From Pseudomonas sp. A-RE-19 (GTDB taxonomy: Bacteria; Pseudomonadota; Gammaproteobacteria; Pseudomonadales; Pseudomonadaceae): a stretch of DNA of 64,000 nt. The DNA is taken from NCBI RefSeq assembly GCF_019956555.1, contig NZ_JAHBDQ010000071.1:1-64000 (forward strand), read 5' to 3'. The position numbers were made by a program, and so were the translations under genes. The notes below the pieces were generated by a model. That model was not told the DNA's origin and did not search any database. It was given only the letters and a program-made list of their open reading frames with translations. Numbering within the stretch: the stretch's first letter is position 1; each line of letters opens with the position of its first letter. Below, in pieces: positions 8,192 to 16,599 of this stretch.

Positions 8192-9466
8192 ATGCAAAGC
8201 AACACTGATAAATTCGGCAAAACGCCCCATCAATCCAGCCTCTGGACCCGCGCTGATGCACTGAAAGTCCGTGCAGACGATCCCACCACCACTCAGCCGC
8301 TGGTCAGCGCGGATTTCCCGGTATTGAACAACGAAGTGTTCATCTGGGACACCATGCCGCTGCGCGACCTGGACGGTAACGTGACGTCCGTCGATGGCTG
8401 GTCGGTGATCTTCACCCTGACTGCCGATCGTCATCCAAACGACCCGGAGTACATCGACGAGAACGGCAACTACGACATCACCCGCGACTGGAACGACCGC
8501 CACGGTCGGGCAAAGATGTACTACTGGTTTTCTCGTACCGGCAAGGACTGGAAACTCGGCGGCCGTGTGATGGCTGAAGGGGTTTCGCCGACCGCTCGCG
8601 AATGGGCCGGTACGCCAATCCTGTTGAACGACCAGGGTGAGGTGGACCTGTATTACACCGCCGTCACCCCGGGCGCGACCATCGTCAAGGTGCGGGGCCG
8701 GGTGGTGACCACCGAACATGGCGTCAGCATGGTCGGCTTCGAGAAGGTCAAGCCGCTGTTCGAGGCCGACGGCAAGATGTACCAGACCGAAGCACAGAAC
8801 GCCTTTTGGGGCTTCCGTGATCCATGGCCATTCCGCGACCCGAAGGACGGCAAGCTGTATATGCTGTTCGAGGGCAACGTGGCCGGCGAGCGCGGCTCGC
8901 ACAAGGTGGGCGAAGCGGAAATTGGCGATGTGCCGCCGGGTTATGAGAACGTTGGCAACTCGCGCTTTCAGACTGCCTGTGTCGGCATCGCCGTGGCCCG
9001 TGACGCGGACGGCGACGACTGGGAAATGCTACCGCCGCTGCTGACCGCCGTGGGGGTCAACGACCAGACGGAACGCCCGCACTTCGTGTTCCAGGACGGC
9101 AAGTACTACCTGTTCACCATCAGCCATACGTTCACCTATGCCGACGGTGTGACCGGGCCGGACGGGGTGTACGGTTTTGTCGCGGATTCGCTGTTCGGCC
9201 CTTACGTGCCGTTGAACGGTTCCGGCCTGGTGCTGGGCAACCCGTCCTCTCAGCCGTTCCAGACCTACTCGCACTACGTGATGCCCAACGGCCTGGTGAC
9301 CTCCTTTATCGACAGCGTACCGACTGACGCAACCGGCACGCAGATTCGTATCGGCGGCACTGAGGCACCGACGGTGGGCATGAAGATAAAAGGGCAGCAG
9401 ACGTTCGTGGTGGCCGAGTACGACTACGGCTATATCCCGCCGATGCTGGACGTCACGCTCAAGTAA
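8192..9466 (+). CDS. lsc: levansucrase (GH68)
   Basis: A 424-residue secreted sucrose 6-fructosyltransferase that makes levan and glucose from sucrose. GH68 catalytic residues are visible: nucleophile Asp53 in FIWDTMP, transition-state stabiliser Asp210 in FRDPWPF and acid/base Glu294 in DQTERPH. The size and sequence resemble Pseudomonas Lsc proteins, which leave the cell without a classical signal peptide, and none is seen here. The ATG at 8192 gives the family N-terminus and has GAGG about 10 bases upstream. The in-frame ATG at 8126 lies inside the palindromic leader. It is monocistronic, flanked by a backbone HU gene and a decayed region, suggesting it entered with the accessory segment. 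Confidence 0.95.
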   Translation: MQSNTDKFGKTPHQSSLWTRADALKVRADDPTTTQPLVSADFPVLNNEVFIWDTMPLRDLDGNVTSVDGWSVIFTLTADRHPNDPEYIDENGNYDITRDWNDRHGRAKMYYWFSRTGKDWKLGGRVMAEGVSPTAREWAGTPILLNDQGEVDLYYTAVTPGATIVKVRGRVVTTEHGVSMVGFEKVKPLFEADGKMYQTEAQNAFWGFRDPWPFRDPKDGKLYMLFEGNVAGERGSHKVGEAEIGDVPPGYENVGNSRFQTACVGIAVARDADGDDWEMLPPLLTAVGVNDQTERPHFVFQDGKYYLFTISHTFTYADGVTGPDGVYGFVADSLFGPYVPLNGSGLVLGNPSSQPFQTYSHYVMPNGLVTSFIDSVPTDATGTQIRIGGTEAPTVGMKIKGQQTFVVAEYDYGYIPPMLDVTLK

Positions 9467-9480
9467 TAGCGATACAGGGC

Positions 9481-9570
9481 TTTCAGGCAGCGGGTTTGAG
9501 GTCGATGAAAAAACCGTTGTGGGTATGATCGAGATATCCCGCCTGATTCACTGCGACGTTGATCGCAAGC
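9481..9570 (-). pseudogene. gene remnant, 30-codon C-terminal fragment
   Basis: The minus strand holds a short open stretch (ATG near 9572, stop near 9481) reading MGLAINVAVNQAGYLDHTH and ending FFIDLKPAA. It is too short for a complete gene and has no ribosome binding site. It looks like the decayed end of a longer protein, which I do not recognise. Confidence 0.3.
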
Positions 9571-9600
9571 CCCATTGAATAATGTGTAGTAACAACCCTT

Positions 9601-9632
9601 CGTTACTGGCTGCAAGGATGCAGCCAGTAACG
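9601..9632. terminator. perfect 14-bp hairpin
   Basis: CGTTACTGGCTGCA, loop AGGA, TGCAGCCAGTAACG. It lies about 135 bp downstream of the levansucrase stop codon and could terminate lsc transcription, but no T-run follows. It may equally be an end of a lost mobile element. Confidence 0.4.
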
Positions 9633-9665
9633 AATATCTTCCCTCCGCTGCCGCCTCCTGTTCGT

Positions 9666-9826
9666 CAGGCCAGCATTTTGTCTCGCGTTTCCTTCAGAAT
9701 CGCAGTCACCCGCGACACCCTTGCTTCTGGCGAGCACTTGCTCTTGCCGGGTGTGTAAAGGGCTTCTACCTCCAAGTCATCCAACTCACCACCACGGTGA
9801 GCCAAACAGCGCCAGTCACGGCGCTA
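9666..9826 (-). pseudogene. gene remnant with coherent C-terminus
   Basis: On the minus strand an open frame of about 55 codons runs from just after a TAG to a TGA near 9666. It reads ...GGELDDLEVEALYTPGK and ends ILKETRDKMLA. The amino-acid pattern looks like genuine protein, but there is no plausible start codon with a Shine-Dalgarno sequence. I interpret it as a 5'-truncated gene and do not recognise the family. Confidence 0.3.
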
Positions 9827-9850
9827 TTCGCCATGTCTGGCGCTCCAATA

Positions 9851-9891
9851 AAAAGGTTCTTCACGGTTTTCCGGGGAAGAACCATTTTTTT
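9851..9891. terminator. bidirectional Rho-independent terminator
   Basis: GGTTCTTC (9855-9862) pairs with GAAGAACC (9876-9883), flanked by an A-tract on the left and ATTTTTTT on the right. It sits exactly at the 3' end of the minus-strand DUF6124 remnant and presumably was that gene's terminator. Confidence 0.7.
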
Positions 9892-10165
9892 ATGGGTGGC
9901 GGAGTACTTTTTTTCTTGGTCGATCAACTGACTCGGTTTTTTTGCTGGCGAGAATCGCCGCTATCTCCGGCTCATCCAGATGATCCAGCGCTCGTTCCAC
10001 CAACAAACGTACCCCGTCGGTCATGCGGCTGAGCGCCAGGGCAACGGAGCGGTGTGGGCCGTCCACATCGTCGGCGAGGTCGGCGCACCCGGAGGTGCCC
10101 TGCGCACAGCCACCATCAAATGCAGGTATGAGATACCTGTCTGACGGAAGCTTGTGCAACTTCAA
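9890..10165 (-). pseudogene. DUF6124-like remnant, paralogue of the gene at 42.1 kb
   Basis: The minus-strand frame ends with DVDGPHRSVALALSRM and DGVRLLVERALDHLD. This closely matches the C-terminus of the intact DUF6124 gene at 42115-42495 (DVDGERRSLALALSRL, DGVRLLVERALDHID). DNA identity is also high over the GATCCAGCGCTCG..CCACCAACAA segment. The N-terminal half of the family (ESLDSKKLHEAAERALDHHF) is absent and is replaced by unrelated sequence, so this is a truncated copy. A hairpin CAGGTAT-GAG-ATACCTG (10123-10139) lies near its broken 5' end. Confidence 0.65.
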
Positions 10166-10642
10166 TTACCGGCAGGCGACTAAACCTGGCCACTGATGAT
10201 CAGTGACGGGAATCAAGTTACCGACCGGAGTTTTGGATGATTCGGACTAGGGCCGATACTGACTGCCGGATTTACCTTCTTGCTTTTTTAGCTCGCCCTT
10301 AAGCTGAACGAGGAAACAAATCGCAGTGCCCAGGCATGCCCGGTGTAAGCAGCGCAAACTGCCGAGCGCGCAACAAGGCATCAAAGGGATTTATGTAGGA
10401 AGGAGCTCGAAACACGGTCCGAAATATCCGAATTTCAGAATATTGGCGTCAGTAATACGTTAAGGGCATTCGATACATGTGTTCAGAGGCAATGAAGTTT
10501 GGGGCAATTTAAGCAATTGGGTGGTGAAGCTCACGCAACTCTGTGGTGCATGGCTGCATTCGGGTGGGTGGTGGAATATAAGGCGCTATCATTTTGATGG
10601 CTCCTCTTGATTGATTATTGTCAATCATCGATTTGTCCGTGG
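10166..10642. other. gene-free stretch upstream of the T6SS locus
   Basis: About 480 bp without a credible reading frame, with lower GC than the flanks. I see no RNA gene or strong palindrome. A weak -24/-12-like TGG..GCA arrangement around 10499-10515 is not convincing. Confidence 0.5.
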
Positions 10643-10880
10643 ATGACTGTAACTTTTCGGAAAACTCCTACATTTATCATTTCTTATTTTTGTCATGCTT
10701 GGTCCTGCTTCAGCGTCTGAGTGTTCAGTGATTACAGGCAGGTTTGACGAACCGCTCTGGCTCAACGGTTGCGGGGCGATGCGTCGAAGACGGGAAGGCC
10801 AGCCAGGCGTCAGGGATTCCCCTGTCACATATAGGGTAATCTCCTACGAGAAACAGAGAACACTTCGTCTTGTTGTTTAA
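10643..10880 (+). pseudogene. frameshifted small exported protein relic
   Basis: From 10661 one frame reads KLLHLSFLIFVMLGPASAS, a textbook signal peptide, then ECSVITGRFDEPLWLNG and further to a TAA at 10878. This frame has no usable start before the signal peptide. An ATG at 10643 in another frame would supply one if a single base were lost or gained near the GGAAAAC run (10659-10665). I read it as a small periplasmic protein broken by one frameshift. The family is not recognised. It overlaps the sigma-54-like site. Confidence 0.4.
10758..10773 (+). promoter_or_regulatory. sigma-54 (RpoN) -24/-12 promoter-like site
   Basis: TGGCTCAACGGTTGCG matches the TGGCAC-N5-TTGCW consensus at the invariant GG and GC with exact 10-bp separation and the TT before GC. 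It lies about 265 bp before tssA in the T6SS direction. The same operon encodes a sigma-54 enhancer-binding activator, which fits. The distance to tssA and its position inside an old reading frame are cautions. Confidence 0.5.
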
Positions 10881-11037
10881 TCGGATGCTTGCTAGTGGCC
10901 ATCATTGTGATTAGGATGCGCGCACTTGAAAGAGCACGAACCTCAATTGGATGAGACTCATCGCAGCTCTTTGATACTGTCCGGCACCATTGCAACTCCA
11001 ATGGCCGTATGACCGTAATCCTAATTAAAGGCCATGG

Positions 11038-12594
11038 ATGTCCTACTCAAGCAAACTTTCCGCTCATTACCTTGAACTCGCAAAAGCCTCTGTTTCAGCA
11101 GAGAATTTCGCGGGCGAGGATGTTCGCTTTTCGAGCGAATATGAGGCATTGGAAAGCGAGCTTGGTAAAGCCTCGTCCATGCACGAAAGCGGTCAGATCG
11201 ACTGGCTGAAAATCCGCGAAAACAGTGAAAACCTGCTGCGCACTCAGTCCAAGGATTTGCGTGTCGGCGCCTGGCTGACCTGGGCGCTGTACCAGCGTGA
11301 ATCCTTCCAGGGGCTGCTGGCCGGCCTCGGTTTGTTGCACCACCTCTGTGAAAACCACTGGGCTGAAGTTTATCCGAACAAGGCCCGCACTCGCGCTGCT
11401 GCCATCAGTTGGTTGGTGCCGCGTCTTGAGCAGGTGCTGAACGAAAACGTCGCAATCAAAGAGCAGCTGCCGCTGTTTCGCCGTATGGTCGAGCACCTGG
11501 AAGGCCTCGACACCGCGTGCACCAAGCATCTGGGCGATGACGCGCCGTTGCTGCTGCCGATCTCCCGTCGCTTGAAAAACATGGTCCAGCGCGCCGCCGA
11601 CAACCAGCCGGAACCCGGCGTGGTGGGCGCCGCGGTGGCCCAGGTCAAACAAGCCGCCACGCAGCTGTTCACCCCCGGCGCACCGATCGACAACGAGAAA
11701 GAAGCCCACAAGGCCCTGCGCGCCCAGCAGGAAAATGCTCGTCCGTTGTGTGCCTGGTGGCTCAAGCAGAAAGCCACCGACCTGCGCGCCTTGCGCCTCA
11801 ATCGCACGCTGTTGTGGTTGCCCATCGACGCGGTGCCTGAGCGCAATGCCGAGCAGATCACCGTTCTGCGTGGCTTGCCGGCGGACAAGCTCAAGGCCTA
11901 TCAGGACCGTTACGACCAAGGGAAATACGCTGATCTGCTGGTAGAACTGGAGGCGAGCCTGGCGAAGGCGCCGTTCTGGTTCGATGGCCAGCGAATGGTC
12001 TGGGAATGCCTTCAGGGGCTGAACGCCGAGATGGCAATGCGCGAAGTGGAAATCCACTTCGCGCTTTTGGTTCAGCGCCTGCCCGGCATCATCGAATTGC
12101 GTTTCCATGACGGCGCGCCGTTCGCCGATCCGGCCACCCGCGCCTGGATCGGCGCCCACGTCATGCCGCACCTGCAAAGCGCCAGTGCGCCGCGCAAGGT
12201 CGAAGTCGCCGATACCCAGCCGGCCTGGGAAGTGGCCCTGGAAGAAGTCTTGCCGATTCTGCGCAAGGACGGCCTCAAGGCCGCCGTGCAGATTCTCAAG
12301 CAAGGCTTGCAAAGTGCCCACGGCGGGCGGGTTCGATTCTTCTGGCAGTTCGCCCTCGCGCGGCTGTGTTTCATGGCCAAGAAATACGAACTGGCCAAGA
12401 CCCAACTCGAGACCCTCGACCAAACATTACAGGACTCAGGCCTGCACGCCTGGGAGCCCGATCTTGCGCTGGAAGTGCTGCATTTGCTGCATAGCTGCTG
12501 CGAGTTGTTACCGCAGAACCATGCAGTGCGTGAACGCAAGGAAGAGATTTATCGCAGGCTGTGCCACCTCGATCTCGAAGTGGTACTCGAATAG
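11038..12594 (+). CDS. tssA: T6SS protein TssA
   Basis: A 518-residue cap/baseplate-associated protein of the type VI secretion system, the first gene of the operon. An ImpA_N domain spans about residues 10-130 (WLKIRENSENLLR, VGAWLTWALYQRESFQGL). A long helical middle follows, then a C-terminal VasJ-type domain (about 360-518). TssA proteins prime sheath and tube polymerisation from the baseplate. TAAAGG lies a few bases before the ATG. The order tssA-B-C-E-F-G-H-sfa-orfX-fha-J-K-L-M-phosphatase-kinase is that of the P. aeruginosa H2-T6SS. Confidence 0.93.
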   Translation: MSYSSKLSAHYLELAKASVSAENFAGEDVRFSSEYEALESELGKASSMHESGQIDWLKIRENSENLLRTQSKDLRVGAWLTWALYQRESFQGLLAGLGLLHHLCENHWAEVYPNKARTRAAAISWLVPRLEQVLNENVAIKEQLPLFRRMVEHLEGLDTACTKHLGDDAPLLLPISRRLKNMVQRAADNQPEPGVVGAAVAQVKQAATQLFTPGAPIDNEKEAHKALRAQQENARPLCAWWLKQKATDLRALRLNRTLLWLPIDAVPERNAEQITVLRGLPADKLKAYQDRYDQGKYADLLVELEASLAKAPFWFDGQRMVWECLQGLNAEMAMREVEIHFALLVQRLPGIIELRFHDGAPFADPATRAWIGAHVMPHLQSASAPRKVEVADTQPAWEVALEEVLPILRKDGLKAAVQILKQGLQSAHGGRVRFFWQFALARLCFMAKKYELAKTQLETLDQTLQDSGLHAWEPDLALEVLHLLHSCCELLPQNHAVRERKEEIYRRLCHLDLEVVLE

Positions 12595-12626
12595 GCCCCA
12601 GGGCCACAACCGCAAGGAGAAAAGCC

Positions 12627-13130
12627 ATGGCCAAAGAAGGCTCGGTAGCCCCCAAGGAACGCATCAACGTCACCTTCAAACCCGCCACCGGCGGTGCTCA
12701 GGAAGAGATTGAACTGCCGCTGAAACTACTGGCAATCGGTGACTACACCCACCGCAAGGACGAACGCAAAGTCGAAGATCGCAAGCCGATCAGCATCGAC
12801 AAAATGACTTTCGACGAAGTGCTGGCCAAGCAAGAGCTGAGCCTGACGCTGAGCGTGCCGAACCGTCTTCAGGAAGAAGGCGACACTGAAGAGCTGGCCG
12901 TGAAACTGCGCGTCAACTCGATGAAGGACTTCAACCCGGCCTCGCTGGTCGAGCAAGTGCCTGAGCTGAAAAAACTGATGGAACTGCGCGACGCGCTGGT
13001 GGCCCTCAAAGGCCCGCTGGGTAACGCGCCTGCGTTCCGCAAAGCCATCGAAGGCGTGCTCGCCGACGATGAATCCCGCGGTCGCGTACTGGGTGAGCTG
13101 GGCTTGAACGCCGCAGCCCAGGACGCCTGA
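12627..13130 (+). CDS. tssB: T6SS contractile sheath small subunit TssB
   Basis: A 167-residue VipA-type sheath subunit, with the conserved RINVTFKP beginning near residue 12, LPLKLLAIGDYT and the NSMKDFNPASLVEQVPEL segment that pairs with TssC. The ATG at 12627 is chosen over an earlier in-frame start because AAGGAGAAAAG precedes it and it gives the family N-terminus. It starts 32 bp after tssA and ends 28 bp before tssC. Confidence 0.97.
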   Translation: MAKEGSVAPKERINVTFKPATGGAQEEIELPLKLLAIGDYTHRKDERKVEDRKPISIDKMTFDEVLAKQELSLTLSVPNRLQEEGDTEELAVKLRVNSMKDFNPASLVEQVPELKKLMELRDALVALKGPLGNAPAFRKAIEGVLADDESRGRVLGELGLNAAAQDA

Positions 13131-13158
13131 GTCTCTATCAGCCAAGGAAGCCAACACC

Positions 13159-14634
13159 ATGAGCACTAGCGCAGCACAGCAAAAGAGCAACGAGAACGGC
13201 GAGTACAGCATTCTCGACAGCATCATCGCCGAAACCCGCCTGACCCCGGACGACGAAGCCTACGACATCGCCAAACGCGGTGTGTCGGCATTCATCGAAG
13301 AGCTGCTCAAGCCGCAGAACAACGGTGAGCCGGTCAAGAAGGCCATGGTCGACCGCATGATCGCCGAGATCGATGCCAAGCTCAGCCGTCAGATGGACGA
13401 AATCCTGCACCACCCGGACTTCCAGTCCCTGGAATCGTCGTGGCGTGGCCTGCAGTTGCTGGTCGACCGCACCAATTTCCGCGAAAACATCAAGATCGAA
13501 ATCCTCAACGTCTCCAAGGACGACCTGCTGGACGACTTCGAAGATTCGCCGGAAGTGATGCAGTCGGGCCTGTACAAGCACATCTACACCGCTGAATACG
13601 GTCAGTTCGGTGGTCAGCCGGTTGGCGCGATCATCGCCAACTACTACATGTCCCCAAGCTCGCCGGACGTGAAACTGATGCAGTACGTGTCCAGCGTAGC
13701 CTGCATGTCCCACGCGCCGTTCATTGCTGCGGCCGGCCCGAAATTCTTCGGTCTGGAAAGCTTCACCGGCCTGCCGGACCTGAAAGATCTGAAAGATCAC
13801 TTCGAAGGCCCGCAATTCGCCAAATGGCAGAGCTTCCGTCAGTCGGAAGACTCCCGTTACGTGGGCCTGACCGTGCCGCGTTTCCTGCTGCGTAACCCGT
13901 ACGATCCGGAAGAAAACCCGGTCAAATCGTTCGTGTACAAAGAAACCGTCGCCAACAGCCACGAGCACTACCTGTGGGGCAACACCGCCTACGCGTTCGG
14001 CACCAAGCTGACCGACAGCTTCGCCAAATTCCGCTGGTGCCCGAACATCATCGGCCCACAAAGCGGTGGCGCGGTTGAAGACCTGCCGTTGCACCACTTC
14101 GAAAGCATGGGCGAAATCGAAACCAAGATTCCTACGGAAGTCCTGGTTAGCGACCGTCGTGAATACGAACTGGCCGAGGAAGGTTTCATCTCCCTGACCA
14201 TGCGTAAAGGCTCCGACAACGCGGCGTTCTTCTCCGCCAGCTCGGTGCAGAAGCCGAAGTCCTTCGGCATCAGCGCTGAAGGCAAGGCTGCAGAGCTGAA
14301 CTACAAGCTCGGCACCCAACTGCCGTACATGATGATCGTCAACCGCCTGGCTCACTACTTGAAAGTGCTGCAGCGCGAGCAACTCGGTTCGTGGAAAGAA
14401 CGTACCGACCTCGAGCTGGAACTCAACAAGTGGATCCGCCAGTACGTGGCCGACCAGGAAAACCCAAGTGCCGAAGTCCGTGGCCGTCGTCCACTGCGCG
14501 CTGCCCAGATCATCGTCAGCGATGTCGACGGTGAGCCGGGCTGGTACCGCGTCAGCCTGAACGTGCGCCCGCACTTCAAGTACATGGGTGCCGATTTCAC
14601 CCTGTCGCTGGTTGGCAAGCTGGACAAAGAGTAA
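13159..14634 (+). CDS. tssC: T6SS contractile sheath large subunit TssC
   Basis: A 491-residue VipB-type sheath subunit and the best conserved T6SS component. Hallmarks are PDFQSLESSWRGLQLLV near residue 92, the FGGQPVGAIIANYYM strand and the C-terminal HFKYMGADFTLSLVGKL, all diagnostic of the family. With TssB it forms the cytoplasmic contractile tail. CCAAGGAAG lies upstream of the ATG. Confidence 0.98.
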   Translation: MSTSAAQQKSNENGEYSILDSIIAETRLTPDDEAYDIAKRGVSAFIEELLKPQNNGEPVKKAMVDRMIAEIDAKLSRQMDEILHHPDFQSLESSWRGLQLLVDRTNFRENIKIEILNVSKDDLLDDFEDSPEVMQSGLYKHIYTAEYGQFGGQPVGAIIANYYMSPSSPDVKLMQYVSSVACMSHAPFIAAAGPKFFGLESFTGLPDLKDLKDHFEGPQFAKWQSFRQSEDSRYVGLTVPRFLLRNPYDPEENPVKSFVYKETVANSHEHYLWGNTAYAFGTKLTDSFAKFRWCPNIIGPQSGGAVEDLPLHHFESMGEIETKIPTEVLVSDRREYELAEEGFISLTMRKGSDNAAFFSASSVQKPKSFGISAEGKAAELNYKLGTQLPYMMIVNRLAHYLKVLQREQLGSWKERTDLELELNKWIRQYVADQENPSAEVRGRRPLRAAQIIVSDVDGEPGWYRVSLNVRPHFKYMGADFTLSLVGKLDKE

Positions 14635-14646
14635 GCGGAGCGACTC

Positions 14647-15054
14647 ATGACTGGATACGGCAGCCTTTTCGAACGCCTGGGTGGCGACGCGGACAAACGC
14701 GTCGGCTGGAGCCGCGAGGTTTCCGCCATGGCGTCCGTGGCTGCCCATCTGGCCAAGATGCTCAGCACCCGTGCGGGCAGCGTGCAAACGCTGTCCGATT
14801 ACGGGCTACCCGATCTCAATGACATGCGCCTGAGCCTGCACGACTCCCTGAGTCAGGCCCGCCTGGCCATCGAAAGCTTCATCGAAGCCTACGAACCGCG
14901 CCTGAGCAACGTGCGTGTCATCTCCCTGCCGCGTGACAACGATCAGCTTCGCCTGTCCTTCAGCATCGAAGGCCTGCTGGAAGTTGATGGTTTCAAGCGC
15001 CAGGTCAGTTTCGCCGCGCGCCTGGATGGCAGCGGTCAAGTAAAGGTCAACTAA
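14647..15054 (+). CDS. tssE: T6SS baseplate protein TssE (gp25-like)
   Basis: A 135-residue baseplate wedge protein related to phage T4 gp25. It begins GSLFERLGGDADKR, has the LSDYGLPDLND segment near residue 48, and the conserved EPRLSNVRV near residue 83. It recruits the sheath to the baseplate. It starts 13 bp after tssC. In this locus the baseplate genes tssE and tssF are separated by a toxin module that other H2-type loci lack (from memory). Confidence 0.95.
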   Translation: MTGYGSLFERLGGDADKRVGWSREVSAMASVAAHLAKMLSTRAGSVQTLSDYGLPDLNDMRLSLHDSLSQARLAIESFIEAYEPRLSNVRVISLPRDNDQLRLSFSIEGLLEVDGFKRQVSFAARLDGSGQVKVN

Positions 15055-15064
15055 GGAGACTCCG

Positions 15065-15589
15065 ATGTCCGGCAAACCCGCAGCACGCGTCACCGACCCC
15101 ACCGCTTGCCCGCTCCCCGGCCACGGCACCAACCCGATCGCCGCCGGTTCCGGCGACGTGTTCTTCGACGGCCTCGCGGCCGCCCGCCAAGGCGATGCCT
15201 CGGCGTGTGGTGGTGCGCTGGTTGGCGATCTTGCGACGACTGTTTTGATTAACGGTAAACCGGCGGCGACCGTGGGCTCCGTCGGTACTCATGGCAACAA
15301 GGTAACGGCTGGGTCTTCGACGGTGATTATCGGGAATTCGCATTCTCCGGTGCCGTTTGTGGCGCCGCTACCGGTAGTGCTGCAATGGCCTTTCACCCAG
15401 CAATTTATAGTGCGAGATCCCAAAACTGGAGCTCCCATAGCTGAGCGTGCTTATACCTTGCGCACAGCTTCAGGAAAGGAAATCAAAGGTGTCACGGATG
15501 CACAAGGCAAGACGGCAGCGATGGCTTCTCACTTGGCGGAAAGCGTCACGCTTACGTTCGACCCACAGTCCTCTCTCGTGATTGCATAA
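15065..15589 (+). CDS. PAAR-domain spike tip protein with C-terminal extension
   Basis: A 174-residue protein. Residues 1-95 form a PAAR repeat domain (PAARVTDPTACPLPGHGTN; GSGDVFFDGLAAARQGD; STVIIGN) that sharpens the VgrG spike. A beta-rich extension (about 105-174, FIVRDPKTGAPIAERAYTL ... GVTDAQGKTA) resembles adaptor or transthyretin-like domains on effector-carrying spike proteins. It lies directly before the DUF6402-type effector, so it probably delivers it. From about nucleotide 15225 the codon choice shifts from C-ending to mixed, as if the 3' part were imported. Confidence 0.88.
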   Translation: MSGKPAARVTDPTACPLPGHGTNPIAAGSGDVFFDGLAAARQGDASACGGALVGDLATTVLINGKPAATVGSVGTHGNKVTAGSSTVIIGNSHSPVPFVAPLPVVLQWPFTQQFIVRDPKTGAPIAERAYTLRTASGKEIKGVTDAQGKTAAMASHLAESVTLTFDPQSSLVIA

Positions 15590-15600
15590 GGGATTCTCAA

Positions 15601-16599
15601 ATGACAGCTCCAGCCCCTGTCACGGCTCAACTCACTCCTTCGTCCGATACGAAGTGCGTGGATGCGACAGTTGAAGATTTCAAGATTACCGACATTCCCG
15701 GTGTGATGTTGAAGCTTGGCTGGAAGGAATCAGCTCGAATCATGCAGCGCTGGTTCGACGGTGATGGATTTGTCATGAGTTCAGACGAGAAAGAGGGGCG
15801 TCTTGCAGTTGACAAGATCACTCAGGAAAAACTGTTTGCGGACCTGAACTTTGATTGGTTAAGCAGTGAATCTCCGCACACTGGCGTGATTATTGATGCG
15901 TTGAGTGCAACACTAACAAGTACAAGTCAGTACAACGAAGTTATTGGTCGAAAGAATGGTTTTCCAAGTCAGCTAACACCAGGTCTTTTGCAGTTTATGA
16001 CTCGCATGCGAAAGCTCGGAATCCTTGATGAACAAAATCAAGATCTCACCATGGGGGTTCATGATTTCAGTGGGCTTGACGCAATAGGTTTAGAAACAAC
16101 TACACAGGCAAACTTTAGACCCATCGGTTTGTCTGTCACCGAGAAAAAAGATAACCCGATGGACGACATCTACGGGGCCCTCGGTGGTTTTATAGTAAAA
16201 ATTGCTGTTACTAAATTTTCCACAGCACCTAAAACCAAGATTAGCGCTGCTTCTCTGCGTATTCATGAGGTCGGTTGCTATATCCGTGATACATACGATT
16301 TCCTGAATGAGGACGGCAAGGATCAGTTGCTGGGTTACTGGAACTCGGAAGGTGTCGTCAAACCTAGCTATTACGAGTACCTCAGCGGGCCTGATACCGT
16401 CGAGCGCGAGGGGAAAAAGTACTTCAAGGTTACTAATGATAGCTTTAACTGCTACCGGGCACAGCATGGCAAAGGAGGGGACTTATTCGTCTACTCCAAC
16501 GTGAAAAAAATCCCGACCTCAATTCTTATCTATTTATCAGCTGCGGATTTTGCTGAGTTTATGCAAAAAACTAATCGCCCAGCGGTATCACCACCATGA
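15601..16599 (+). CDS. putative T6SS effector, DUF6402-type
   Basis: A 332-residue cytosolic-type protein without signal peptide. The C-terminal half contains HEVGCYIRDTYDFLNEDG and LLGYWNSEGV, which I recognise as the DUF6402 pattern of T6SS-associated proteins. The biochemical activity is unknown to me. It starts 11 bp after the PAAR gene and overlaps the next gene by ATGA. GC and codon use are lower than in the T6SS core, typical of exchangeable toxins. It is called an effector by context (PAAR before, small membrane proteins after), not by a known catalytic motif. Confidence 0.65.
   Translation: MTAPAPVTAQLTPSSDTKCVDATVEDFKITDIPGVMLKLGWKESARIMQRWFDGDGFVMSSDEKEGRLAVDKITQEKLFADLNFDWLSSESPHTGVIIDALSATLTSTSQYNEVIGRKNGFPSQLTPGLLQFMTRMRKLGILDEQNQDLTMGVHDFSGLDAIGLETTTQANFRPIGLSVTEKKDNPMDDIYGALGGFIVKIAVTKFSTAPKTKISAASLRIHEVGCYIRDTYDFLNEDGKDQLLGYWNSEGVVKPSYYEYLSGPDTVEREGKKYFKVTNDSFNCYRAQHGKGGDLFVYSNVKKIPTSILIYLSAADFAEFMQKTNRPAVSPP

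Noticed and set aside
10499..10515. Second sigma-54-like sequence (TGGGGCAATTTAAGCA)
   Set aside because: GG and GC spacing is right but the C after TGG and the TT before GC are missing.
13138..14787. 549-codon antisense frame opposite tssC
   Set aside because: It shadows a strongly biased conserved gene; no recognisable protein features.
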